This document shows positions 24,201 through 31,070 of a stretch of 39,996 bases of DNA, piece by piece. The stretch is from Candidatus Pacearchaeota archaeon (GTDB lineage: Archaea; Nanobdellota; Nanobdellia; Pacearchaeales; GW2011-AR1): the NCBI GenBank assembly GCA_023144035.1, contig JAGLGM010000006.1, positions 1 through 39,996 on the forward strand, read 5' to 3'. The notes under the pieces are model-generated. The model was given only the letters and a program-made list of their open reading frames with translations, was not told the DNA's origin and did not search any database. Position 1 is the stretch's first letter, and every line of letters begins with the position of its first letter. A program made the position numbers and the translations under genes.

Positions 24201-24260
24201 TTTATATATAAAAATTAATGATATAATCATTTAATATATTAAAAATAAATTAAAAGGAGG
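24201..24260 (+). promoter_or_regulatory. Strong leadered promoter and Shine-Dalgarno site for the gene at 24270
   Basis: A TATA box (tttatatataaa, 24201-24212), a perfect palindrome AATGAT-ATA-ATCATT (24217-24231) near the expected start of transcription, and AAGGAGG (24254-24260) nine bases before the ATG. A leader of roughly 40 bases with a full Shine-Dalgarno contrasts with the leaderless promoters around it and suggests high expression. The palindrome could be an operator. Confidence 0.6.
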
Positions 24261-24269
24261 TATAAAAAT

Positions 24270-24863
24270 ATGAATAACAAAATATTAATTACACTTATGT
24301 TTGTATTACTTGCTTCTATGACTTTTGTTTTAGCTGCAAATGGTGAACAAGATGTAATTCCTCTTGGAACTGAAGATCAAGTTCAAGAAAGAGTTCAAGT
24401 TCAAGATGGATCACACTTAGGTGAAAATGGACAAATGTTTCAAGTACAAATGCAAACAAATAATAGATTTCAACTTGAATCTGAAGGTGTTTCTGTTGAA
24501 TGTGAATGTGAAATGACTCAGGAAAAAACTGAAAGTAAAACACAACTTTTTACTAAAATGTCTAATGGAGTTGAAGCAGAAATTAAAGTAATGCCAAATA
24601 CTGCATCAGAAACAGCTTTAGAAAGACTTAAGTTACAAACTTGTTCAGAAGAAAACGAATGTCAAATTGAACTTAAGGAAGTTGGTGCAGGTGATAAAGC
24701 TCAAATGGCTTATGAACTTCAAACTCAGAGAGAAGCAAAAGTATTAGGATTATTTAAAACTCAATTAAGAGTAACTGCTCAAATAGATGCTGAAACTGGT
24801 GAAGTTATAAAAGTTAGAAAGCAATGGTGGGCGTTTCTAGCTTCAGAACCAGCAGAAGAATAA
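24270..24863 (+). CDS. Abundant-type secreted hypothetical protein
   Basis: 197 residues: signal peptide (NNKILITLMFVLLASMTFVLA), a Gln/Val-rich region (EDQVQERVQVQ), a Cys pair in VECECEM and another in CSEENEC, and a C-terminal part with KVLGLFKTQLRVTAQID and KVRKQWWAFLA. The start is fixed by a full Shine-Dalgarno (AAGGAGG) and signal peptide. I do not recognise a named family. The strong initiation signals suggest an abundant envelope protein. T-rich sequence after the stop (24866-24895) would end transcription. Confidence 0.75.
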   Translation: MNNKILITLMFVLLASMTFVLAANGEQDVIPLGTEDQVQERVQVQDGSHLGENGQMFQVQMQTNNRFQLESEGVSVECECEMTQEKTESKTQLFTKMSNGVEAEIKVMPNTASETALERLKLQTCSEENECQIELKEVGAGDKAQMAYELQTQREAKVLGLFKTQLRVTAQIDAETGEVIKVRKQWWAFLASEPAEE

Positions 24864-24865
24864 AT

Positions 24866-24895
24866 CTTTATTTTTATTTTATTTATTTTTATTCT
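24866..24895 (+). terminator. T-rich terminator after the secreted protein gene
   Basis: Several runs of T interrupted by single A (ctttatttttattttattt...) directly follow the TAA stop. Archaeal transcription ends at such T-runs without needing a hairpin. Confidence 0.55.
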
Positions 24896-24926
24896 AATTA
24901 TTCCACCTTATTTATTCTTTAATTAA

Positions 24927-24977
24927 AAGGTAAGGGAGATTGTGTGAGGGTTTATTTAATAAACTATTAATTCTTTA
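24927..24977 (+). repeat. Dispersed intergenic element, copy 13 (diverged core)
   Basis: aaggtaagggagattgTGTGAGGG followed by the palindrome GTTTATT-T-AATAAAC (24950-24964) and ctattaattcttt. Sixteen bases (gtttatttaataaact) equal those of copy 12. The core keeps only GTGTG-like sequence. The palindrome is the likely TATA box of the GTPase gene, 28 bases upstream of its ATG. Confidence 0.5.
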
Positions 24978-24984
24978 ACATTTT

Positions 24985-25827
24985 ATGCCAACAAAAAAAC
25001 AAGCACGTTCATCAAAGATGTTAAGAAATGCTAGAAAGCAGAAAAATAAATATCCTTTATTATTACTAAAAGTAATTGATGTTTCAGATATTGTTTTAGA
25101 AGTTCTTGATGCACGATTTGCTAAAGAAATGCAAAATAAAGAAATAGAAAAATTAATTGAGAAAAAAGGTAAAAAAATAATTTATGTTTTAAATAAATCA
25201 GATCTTACTCGTAAAGATGAAAAGAGGTTAAACCCAAGAGTTTTAGTTTCATGTAGAAATAGAAGAGGTATTAATGAATTAAGAGATAAAATTAAAATTG
25301 AAGCAGCGAAAATTGCACCTAAAGGTGTACCCTCAAATGTAAAAGTAGAGGGCAGAAACTATAATCGTGTTCAAGTAGGAGTTATTGGATATCCAAATAC
25401 AGGAAAAAGTTCTTTGATTAATCTTTTAATTGGAAAAAGTTCTGCAAAAATAGGTGCAGAAGCAGGTTTTACAAAAGGGATTCAAAAATTAAGATTAACT
25501 GAAAATATTCAATTATTAGATTCTCCAGGAGTTATTCCTACAGAAGAATATTCTATGACAAGTGAAGAAAAAATTGCAAAGCATGTTAAAGTTGGCGGAA
25601 GATCTCATAATCAAGTTAAAGATCCTGAACTTGCAGTTAATGCAATTGTAAAAAGTAATAGAAAAAATTTAGAGAAATTTTATAAAATTAAATTTAAAGA
25701 TTCAGAAGATTTAATTGAAAAAATAGGTAATAAAAAAGGTCTTTTAAAAAAAGGTGGAGAAGTTAATTCTGATAGGGCTGCAAGAATAGTTTTGAGAGAT
25801 TGGCAGTTAGGAATTATTGAAGTATAA
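24985..25827 (+). CDS. Circularly permuted GTPase (YlqF/YawG family)
   Basis: 280 residues with GTPase motifs in permuted order: G4 NKSD (70-73) first, then G1 GYPNTGKSS (135-143), then G3 DSPG (179-182). This order is the mark of the HSR1/MMR1 family, which help to assemble ribosomal subunits. The basic start (MPTKKQARSSKMLRNARKQK) would bind rRNA. The C-terminal helical region (VNSDRAARIVLRDWQLG) matches family ends. The GIY-YIG gene follows after 5 bases, likely in the same transcript. Confidence 0.92.
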   Translation: MPTKKQARSSKMLRNARKQKNKYPLLLLKVIDVSDIVLEVLDARFAKEMQNKEIEKLIEKKGKKIIYVLNKSDLTRKDEKRLNPRVLVSCRNRRGINELRDKIKIEAAKIAPKGVPSNVKVEGRNYNRVQVGVIGYPNTGKSSLINLLIGKSSAKIGAEAGFTKGIQKLRLTENIQLLDSPGVIPTEEYSMTSEEKIAKHVKVGGRSHNQVKDPELAVNAIVKSNRKNLEKFYKIKFKDSEDLIEKIGNKKGLLKKGGEVNSDRAARIVLRDWQLGIIEV

Positions 25828-25832
25828 TTACA

Positions 25833-26084
25833 ATGGAAAAACAATGGTGTGTGTATCTTCTTGAATGCCAAGATAATTCATTTTATACTGGTGTAACAAA
25901 TAATGTTGATGCGAGAATAAAAGCACATGCTGAAGGAAAAGGAAGTAAATATGTTTATAATAAAGGTTTTAAAAAACTTCTTCGAGTAAAATTATGTAAA
26001 GATAAATCTGAGGCATGTAAATATGAATATGCTATAAAGCAATTGTCTAAAAACAAAAAACTAGATTGGTTTGATGATTGTTAG
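25833..26084 (+). CDS. GIY-YIG domain protein (UPF0213/YhbQ-like)
   Basis: 83 residues covering only the GIY-YIG fold: VYLLECQDNSFYTGVTNNVDARIKAH, with VYLLE in place of GIY and YTG in place of YIG, the form seen in UPF0213 proteins. The Arg of DARIKAH and the Glu of KYEYAIKQL are the catalytic-type residues. It would be a small nuclease acting on DNA. It lies five bases after the GTPase gene, so the two share a transcript, though a functional link is not evident. Confidence 0.85.
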   Translation: MEKQWCVYLLECQDNSFYTGVTNNVDARIKAHAEGKGSKYVYNKGFKKLLRVKLCKDKSEACKYEYAIKQLSKNKKLDWFDDC

Positions 26085-26087
26085 TTA

Positions 26088-26288
26088 TTATTTCTTCCAC
26101 TTCTTAAACTTCACATTATTTAAAAGAGAAATTGCTAAAGCTAAAACAGCTGTTAATAATGCTAAGATAACAGTTGCATTTGCAATCATCCAATTAAATA
26201 CTAAGTAAATAAAATAAACAGCTAAACCTACTGCTAGAAAAACAAAAATAGAACCCCAAATAAGTTTCACCTTTTCTTTTAATACCAT
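26088..26288 (-). CDS. Small two-helix membrane protein
   Basis: 66 residues with two hydrophobic segments (WGSIFVFLAVGLAVYFIYLVF and ATVILALLTAVLALAISLL) and basic ends, which place both ends inside the cell. No family is recognised. It converges with the GIY-YIG gene, with the stops 3 bases apart. A TATA-like ttaaaaata lies upstream on the - strand. Confidence 0.65.
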   Translation of the reverse strand: MVLKEKVKLIWGSIFVFLAVGLAVYFIYLVFNWMIANATVILALLTAVLALAISLLNNVKFKKWKK

Positions 26289-26370
26289 AATTTAATTAAT
26301 TGAATCTTATTTTTAAATATATTGATAGAGCATAGTAAAACTTAAAAGTTAATTTTTCCTTTTCTTTTTT

Positions 26371-27501
26371 ATGGGATTAAATTCAACTTATGCTGATTCA
26401 GGAGTTAATATTGAACTTGGAGATGATGTTTCTAAGATTCTTTATAATGCTGCTAAACAAACTTGGAATAATAGAAAAGGAAGGTTGGGAGAATTAATTG
26501 TTCCGGTTGATGATTTTTCTGGGGTTAGGGCTATTGATGTTTCAGGTTTACCTCCTGGTACATTAATGAATATAGGATTTGATGGTGTTGGAACTAAAAT
26601 GGAATTAGCTGAAAGAGTTAATGACCACAGCACTATTGCATATGATTTATTTGCCATGGTTTGCGATGATGCTATTGTTAGAGGCGCAGAACCAGTTTTA
26701 ATTGGTTCAATTTTAGATGTAAATTCTTTAAGTAAAGGGAGTGAAACATATATTGAGCAAGTAAAACAATTAGCTGAAGGATATATTGGCGCTGCAAAAG
26801 ATGCAAATGTTGCAATAGTAAATGGAGAAGTTGCAGAATTAGGAAATAGAGTTGGAGGGTATGGATCTTTTAATTATAATTGGGGTGCGGCTGTTGTATG
26901 GTTTGCTAATAAAGATAGAATGTTTACAGGAAAAGAAATTAAAGAAGGAGACTCGCTTGTTGGATTAAGAGAAACTGGTTTTAGAGCTAATGGCTTATCT
27001 CTTGTTAGAAAAATTATGGAAAAAAATTATGGAGAATATTGGCATCTTAGGAATATAGAAAAAAATATGATAAAAGAAATTCTTACACCTTCTAAAATAT
27101 ATACTGGTGCTGTAGTAGAAATGTTTGGAGGTTATGACGGAGAACCAAAAACTGAAATTCATGGAGTTGCCCATATTACAGGGGGAGGAATTCCAGGAAA
27201 ACTTGGAAGAATATTAAAACCTTCAGGATTAGGTGCGGTGATTGATGAACCATTTAAACCTTCAGAAATTATGTCTTATACTCAAAAATTAGGAAATGTT
27301 GAAGATAAAGAAGCATATAAAACTTGGAATATGGGTCAAGGGATGGTGATTATAACTCCAGACCCTGATAAAGTAATGGAAATTGCTGCAATGCATAATA
27401 TTGAACAACAAAGAATTGGATATGTTACTAAAGATTCTTCAATAAAAATAAGGAATAAGGGTGTAATGCAACAAAAAGGCTCTGAAGAACTTGTTTTCTA
27501 A
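26371..27501 (+). CDS. PurM-family (AIR synthase-like) ATP-dependent enzyme
   Basis: 376 residues. The start YADSGVNIELG, the glycine loop NIGFDGVGTKMELA, AYDLFAMVCDDAIVRGAEP, and IHGVAHITGGGIPGKL with the end MGQGMVIITPDP match phosphoribosylformylglycinamidine cyclo-ligase (PurM), the fifth step of purine synthesis. PurM-fold enzymes also include SelD, HypE and ThiL, but the AHITGGG and FxxDGVGTK forms are PurM-like. No other purine gene is near, so it may be an orphan or serve another reaction. I leave the symbol blank for that reason. Confidence 0.82.
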   Translation: MGLNSTYADSGVNIELGDDVSKILYNAAKQTWNNRKGRLGELIVPVDDFSGVRAIDVSGLPPGTLMNIGFDGVGTKMELAERVNDHSTIAYDLFAMVCDDAIVRGAEPVLIGSILDVNSLSKGSETYIEQVKQLAEGYIGAAKDANVAIVNGEVAELGNRVGGYGSFNYNWGAAVVWFANKDRMFTGKEIKEGDSLVGLRETGFRANGLSLVRKIMEKNYGEYWHLRNIEKNMIKEILTPSKIYTGAVVEMFGGYDGEPKTEIHGVAHITGGGIPGKLGRILKPSGLGAVIDEPFKPSEIMSYTQKLGNVEDKEAYKTWNMGQGMVIITPDPDKVMEIAAMHNIEQQRIGYVTKDSSIKIRNKGVMQQKGSEELVF

Positions 27502-27554
27502 TATTATAATTTAATTATAACAATGTTTAAAAGTTGCTCAAAGACTTTTATAAT

Positions 27555-27953
27555 ATGATTAAATATTTTAATAATCTAATTAAATGGTTTGAAAAACATA
27601 ATAAATTATCTTGGATAATTACAATTCTTATTGCTGTATTTATTTTTTATTTTTCATCATTAAGTTTTGAAGGTGTTTCTAGTGCAGGAATTAAAAGTAA
27701 TGTATCTGTTATATATCATATTGGTATTTTCTTTTTTCTTTCTTTATTTTTATTTATTTCATTAATTAAAGGAAAGAAAAACTCTAAATTATTTTTATTT
27801 AGTTTTTTTGTTGTGTTAGCTTATGGAATTATCGACGAGATTCATCAATTTTTTATTCCAGGAAGACTTTGTACTGGTGTTGACGTATTTTTTGATTTAA
27901 TAGGTATCTTACTTGCTCTAATGGTTTATTTAATATCTTTAAAATTAAGATAA
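27555..27953 (+). CDS. VanZ-like membrane protein
   Basis: 132 residues with four membrane segments and the VanZ motif YGIIDEIHQFFIPGR ... TGVDVFFDLIGILLAL. I chose the ATG at 27555 because a TATA box (tttaaaag, about 27524-27531) is some 27 bases upstream; the in-frame TTG at 27534 would overlap the promoter. VanZ proteins are named for teicoplanin resistance, but their role in archaea, which lack peptidoglycan, is unknown. Confidence 0.82.
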   Translation: MIKYFNNLIKWFEKHNKLSWIITILIAVFIFYFSSLSFEGVSSAGIKSNVSVIYHIGIFFFLSLFLFISLIKGKKNSKLFLFSFFVVLAYGIIDEIHQFFIPGRLCTGVDVFFDLIGILLALMVYLISLKLR

Positions 27954-28027
27954 GGTTGTAATTAATCAACCAAATCTTTAAAAGAGTCTTTTGTGTATTT
28001 AGAATAATTAAAATTGGTGAAAATATA

Positions 28028-28414
28028 ATGGAAGAAGAACAAAAGGAAACTCAAGAAGTACAGCAAGTTCCTGAAACTACTGAACAAACTCCAGCAACAC
28101 CTCAAACTCCAGCTGAACCAGTTGCAGAGGGAGAACCTCAAGCACCTGTTGAACCAGCTGCTACAGAGGAAGTTCCAAAATTACCAGATCAACCAGAAGG
28201 AACAGGAGCAGAAGTTCAATCAGAAGAGCCTCCAGCACCGCTTCCGACAGAATTACAAAAAGCGGAACAAGCAAAGCCTGAAGCTCAAGTGCCTGTAGAA
28301 AAGCCAGCAGAACAAGCTGTAGAAGCTCCTGCAACGCCACAAACAGAGCAACCAGAACAAGCTGAAGAAAAACCTGCAGAACCTCAAGAGCAACCTACAG
28401 AACAAGCTCAATAA
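28028..28414 (+). CDS. Intrinsically disordered Pro/Glu/Gln/Ala-rich protein
   Basis: 128 residues made almost only of Pro, Glu, Gln, Ala, Thr and Val (EEEQKETQEVQQVPETTEQ and similar). It is strongly acidic and has no hydrophobic core, signal or membrane segment. The coding DNA is visibly richer in G and C than its neighbours because of the Pro and Ala codons. It may be a linker or tail of a larger complex, or a free disordered protein. A T-rich tract follows the stop. I recognise no family. Confidence 0.65.
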   Translation: MEEEQKETQEVQQVPETTEQTPATPQTPAEPVAEGEPQAPVEPAATEEVPKLPDQPEGTGAEVQSEEPPAPLPTELQKAEQAKPEAQVPVEKPAEQAVEAPATPQTEQPEQAEEKPAEPQEQPTEQAQ

Positions 28415-28478
28415 TCAAATACATTTTTATTTATTTTATTTTAATAAGATTTATATATTTCTTTAATAACTTATAATA

Positions 28479-29384
28479 ATGAATTGGAAATCTATTTTTG
28501 GTTTTATTTTTCTTTTAGTAGTTGTGGGTTTATTATCTGTTTATTGGTTTATTCCTTCAGATAGCACAGAATTTCTTATGAAGACAAGAGAAACTAATTT
28601 TAGTTTAGATAATAATAGTGATATGCAATTTTATAAAAATATGAGATTTCCAGAACCAAATATATCTTATAAGATTGATGATTGTACTTTACAAAAACAA
28701 GAGGATATGAAAAATGCTTTTGAGATTGTGGAAGGCTTAACTATTTTAGATTTTTATCCTGTAAGTTTTAATGAAGAAATATCTATTACATGTTCAAGTG
28801 AAAATAAACTTGAAGATGGCATGTTTATTGCAGGAGAGGGAGGACCTACAAATATAACTCAAGGAGATAAATTTAATGTTATATTTGGTGGAACAATTCT
28901 TTTAATAAAAGATTCATCATGTGCTACTCCAAATATTGCTTTACATGAGTTGTTTCATGTTCTTGGATTTAATCATTCTGAAAATTCAAATAATTTAATG
29001 TATTATATTAGTAAATGTAGACAAGAAATTAGCGAGGACATGCTTGAATTAATAAATGAATTGTATATTATTCCAAGTTATGCTGATTTATCCCTTGAAA
29101 ATGTTTCTGCTACTATGGATGGAAGATATCTTAATACAAAATTTACAATTAGAAATTATGGTCTTAAAGATGCACCTTCAAGTAAAATATTAATTTATGC
29201 AGATGGTAAAGAAATAAAATCAATAGATATGGATTCTGTGGAAATAGGTTATGGTAGGTCTCTTTCTTTGAGCAATCTTTTTATTGCACAATTAAATGTA
29301 GATGAATTGGAATTTCAGATTGAAACAAATTTTCCAGAATTAGACAAAGAAAACAATAAAGTTATTCTGGAAATTAAAACATGA
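28479..29384 (+). CDS. Membrane-anchored metzincin-type zinc protease with CARDB-like domain
   Basis: 301 residues. A single N-terminal membrane helix (IFGFIFLLVVVGLLSVYWFI) anchors the protein outside the cell. The zinc site is HELFHVLGFNH (H156, E157, H160, H166), the full HExxHxxGxxH of metzincins, followed by SNNLMYY with the Met-turn (M174). The C-terminal 100 residues (YADLSLENVSATMDGRYLNTKF) form a CARDB-like beta domain. It should cleave envelope or foreign proteins. The start follows a TATA box by about 25 bases. Confidence 0.88.
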   Translation: MNWKSIFGFIFLLVVVGLLSVYWFIPSDSTEFLMKTRETNFSLDNNSDMQFYKNMRFPEPNISYKIDDCTLQKQEDMKNAFEIVEGLTILDFYPVSFNEEISITCSSENKLEDGMFIAGEGGPTNITQGDKFNVIFGGTILLIKDSSCATPNIALHELFHVLGFNHSENSNNLMYYISKCRQEISEDMLELINELYIIPSYADLSLENVSATMDGRYLNTKFTIRNYGLKDAPSSKILIYADGKEIKSIDMDSVEIGYGRSLSLSNLFIAQLNVDELEFQIETNFPELDKENNKVILEIKT

Positions 29385-29386
29385 AT

Positions 29387-29470
29387 TTATTCATCAAGAT
29401 CTAGAGAGTCTAAATCCTTTAGAAATTCGTCGTCGTCTTCCTTTGGAATTGTGTCAAACTCTTTATCCAT
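29387..29470 (-). CDS. Small acidic protein, 27 residues
   Basis: Reads MDKEFDTIPKEDDDEFLKDL then DSLDLDE and stop. Acidic with evenly spaced Leu/Phe, like a short helical interaction peptide. A G-rich stretch (aaggggtt) and a TATA-like aaatatttaaaaa lie upstream on the - strand, so it has its own promoter signals. It is too short for routine gene calling. Function unknown. Confidence 0.5.
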   Translation of the reverse strand: MDKEFDTIPKEDDDEFLKDLDSLDLDE

Positions 29471-29592
29471 TTTTTTTAACCCCTTTTTTTTGTTGATTCT
29501 TTAAGAAAGAATTAGTTTTTAAATATTTCTGTAGATGAATGATTATTTAGTGAAAGTTACTTTGAGGGGAGGGGTTTTATTGTGGGATAGAG

Positions 29593-29889
29593 TTATTTTT
29601 TAGAAGCATCAATAACTTCTGCAATTGCTGGGCCAGCGTCGCCTACAAGTCCAGATAATTCTTTTCTCTTTATATCAAGATCAAACTCTTGAATCTGTTC
29701 AAGAACTTTTTCCCCTTCTTCTTTTGCAATTTCTTTAGATTCAAAAACTGGTTGTGAAGTTAAATGAGGCCTATACTTTTCCCTAATCATGCTATAAATT
29801 TCAAAACCATATTTTTTATCCTCTGGGCCATATGTTGTCACCTCTGCTTCGTTTGCTTGAATTATTAAAGCGGTAAGTAGTGAAACCAT
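29593..29889 (-). CDS. Hypothetical protein, 98 residues
   Basis: An amphipathic N-terminus (MVSLLTALIIQANEAEVTTYG), a central KYGFEIYSMIREKYRPHL and a Gly/Ala-rich end (GLVGDAGPAIAEVIDAS). No known family is visible. Its stop falls in gggatagagttatttttta, a 19-base string that recurs just downstream of the next - strand gene. The small size and isolation leave its role open. Confidence 0.6.
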   Translation of the reverse strand: MVSLLTALIIQANEAEVTTYGPEDKKYGFEIYSMIREKYRPHLTSQPVFESKEIAKEEGEKVLEQIQEFDLDIKRKELSGLVGDAGPAIAEVIDASKK

Positions 29890-29977
29890 AACTTCTTAAT
29901 CTTTTCATAGTTTATAATAATTATTGTAATTAAAAATAACTTTTGCTTCGGAAGAGTAGGGGGGATAGAGTTATTTT

Positions 29978-30604
29978 TTAACGCCTTCCAAAAGTTCCAA
30001 AATGTCCTTCATTTGCTTGACTCACTCCACTTTTCCAAGCTTGATGTTCTCTATTAGACTGTTTAATTTCTTCTTCACTTTCCATTTGCTCATATCCTCT
30101 TAAAATAGCTTTAATTCTTTCTACTTTTCCTTCTTCTGTTAATTCATTACCTAAAATTAAATTGTGAAGTCCTTTATCACTTTTTAAAATATCTGTGGGA
30201 GTTGTTGCTAACCAAATTCTTCCTGTGTTTTCTAAATCAAAACCTTTTAGTTTTGTTCCTGGAATCTCCCCTGCCAAATAAATTGCAATGTTTCCATTAA
30301 AAAGAATTAGATCTTCAGGAGTTCCTTTTATTTCATCAGAAGGATCTCTATATTTATCTTTCCCTAAACGAATTACTTTAGCAAGATATTTTGCTGCAGT
30401 TGCTTGTATATTATAACCCTTAATATTTTCATTGACAATATCCATTCCAAGAGATTCAAGTAATTCTGTCTTTGCATTATAAGCCATACCGCTCCTCATA
30501 TATCCTGGTTTTAATGGTTTTTCCCAGTTAAACAAATTATTCTCAACAAGAAATATTTTTGGTTCTTCGGCTTTTTCTTCCTTAGTTTTTTTACCCATCT
30601 TCAT
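29978..30604 (-). CDS. Hypothetical protein, 208 residues
   Basis: Starts basic (KMGKKTKEEKAEEPK), then a mixed alpha/beta body (GYMRSGMAYNAKTELLESLG, EDLILFNGNIAIYLAGEIPG) and a polar, Gly-rich tail (QANEGHFGTFGRR). Starts at 30604 or 30598 are both possible. No signal peptide or known motif. It is transcribed toward the 98-residue gene and the two share 3' sequence. tRNA-Tyr lies 50 bases upstream. Confidence 0.6.
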   Translation of the reverse strand: MKMGKKTKEEKAEEPKIFLVENNLFNWEKPLKPGYMRSGMAYNAKTELLESLGMDIVNENIKGYNIQATAAKYLAKVIRLGKDKYRDPSDEIKGTPEDLILFNGNIAIYLAGEIPGTKLKGFDLENTGRIWLATTPTDILKSDKGLHNLILGNELTEEGKVERIKAILRGYEQMESEEEIKQSNREHQAWKSGVSQANEGHFGTFGRR

Positions 30605-30653
30605 AATAGAAAAATACTCTTTTTAAGAATTGTTGTGGTATAAAATAAAAACA

Positions 30654-30813
30654 TCCCTGCGCCCAGATTCGAACTGGGGATCTCCCGGGTTCTATTGAAC
30701 ATTTTGGCTTTTCAGGTTTCACAGTTATCCTTTGTGGAATCTCCACCCTAGTTTTGGTTGTTATACCATATATTTAACTACAGCCAGGCGCTCTACCACT
30801 GAGCCACGCAGGG
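30654..30813 (-). tRNA. tRNA-Tyr (GUA) with an 88-base intron
   Basis: On the - strand the acceptor CCCTGCG pairs fully with CGCAGGG. The D arm is GCTC/GAGC, the T arm CCCAG-TTCGAAT-CTGGG, and the anticodon stem CCTGG/CCGGG. Exon 1 (30778-30813) ends CTGTAG, giving anticodon GUA; exon 2 is 30654-30689. The intron 30690-30777 sits between positions 37 and 38, the usual archaeal place. C1-G72 is the archaeal tRNA-Tyr identity pair, and the discriminator base is A. CCA is not encoded. Confidence 0.93.
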
Positions 30814-30824
30814 TTGAATAACCC
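30811..30824 (-). promoter_or_regulatory. Inverted repeat at the tRNA-Tyr 5' end
   Basis: GGGTT-GAAT-AACCC is a perfect 5-bp inverted repeat that overlaps the first bases of tRNA-Tyr. Its half-site CAGGGTT recurs at about 30852-30858. It could mark 5' processing or be chance. Confidence 0.3.
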
Positions 30825-30970
30825 AATGCTTGTGAGAATACACTTCGCATACAGGGTTAAAATTAATAGAATTATCTCACTTTTAAAAGTTCTTATTTTG
30901 TTTTTTGAAATGTCCTTAATTTTAAAAGAATTTCTATTTAAGCTTACAGAGAATTCCTAAATAATGATGC

Positions 30971-31070
30971 ATACTAATACATACTAATGCATACTAAATT
31001 AGTAGGTAAGTTTATAAAGGTTCAATACTAATACATACTAATGCATACTAAATTAGTAGGTAAGTTTATA
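30971..31070 (+). repeat. Duplicated promoter block with six phased ATACTAA repeats
   Basis: Bases 30971-31016 and 31025-31070 are identical over 46 bases. Each copy has ATACTAA at 10-base intervals (30971, 30981, 30991; 31025, 31035, 31045), the inverted motif ACTAAATTAGT, and a TATA-like gtttata. The last A of the second copy is the A of the Fic start codon. The 10-base spacing puts all sites on one face of the helix, like iterons or a cooperative operator. The first TATA (about 31009-31016) would start transcription near 31040. Confidence 0.8.
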
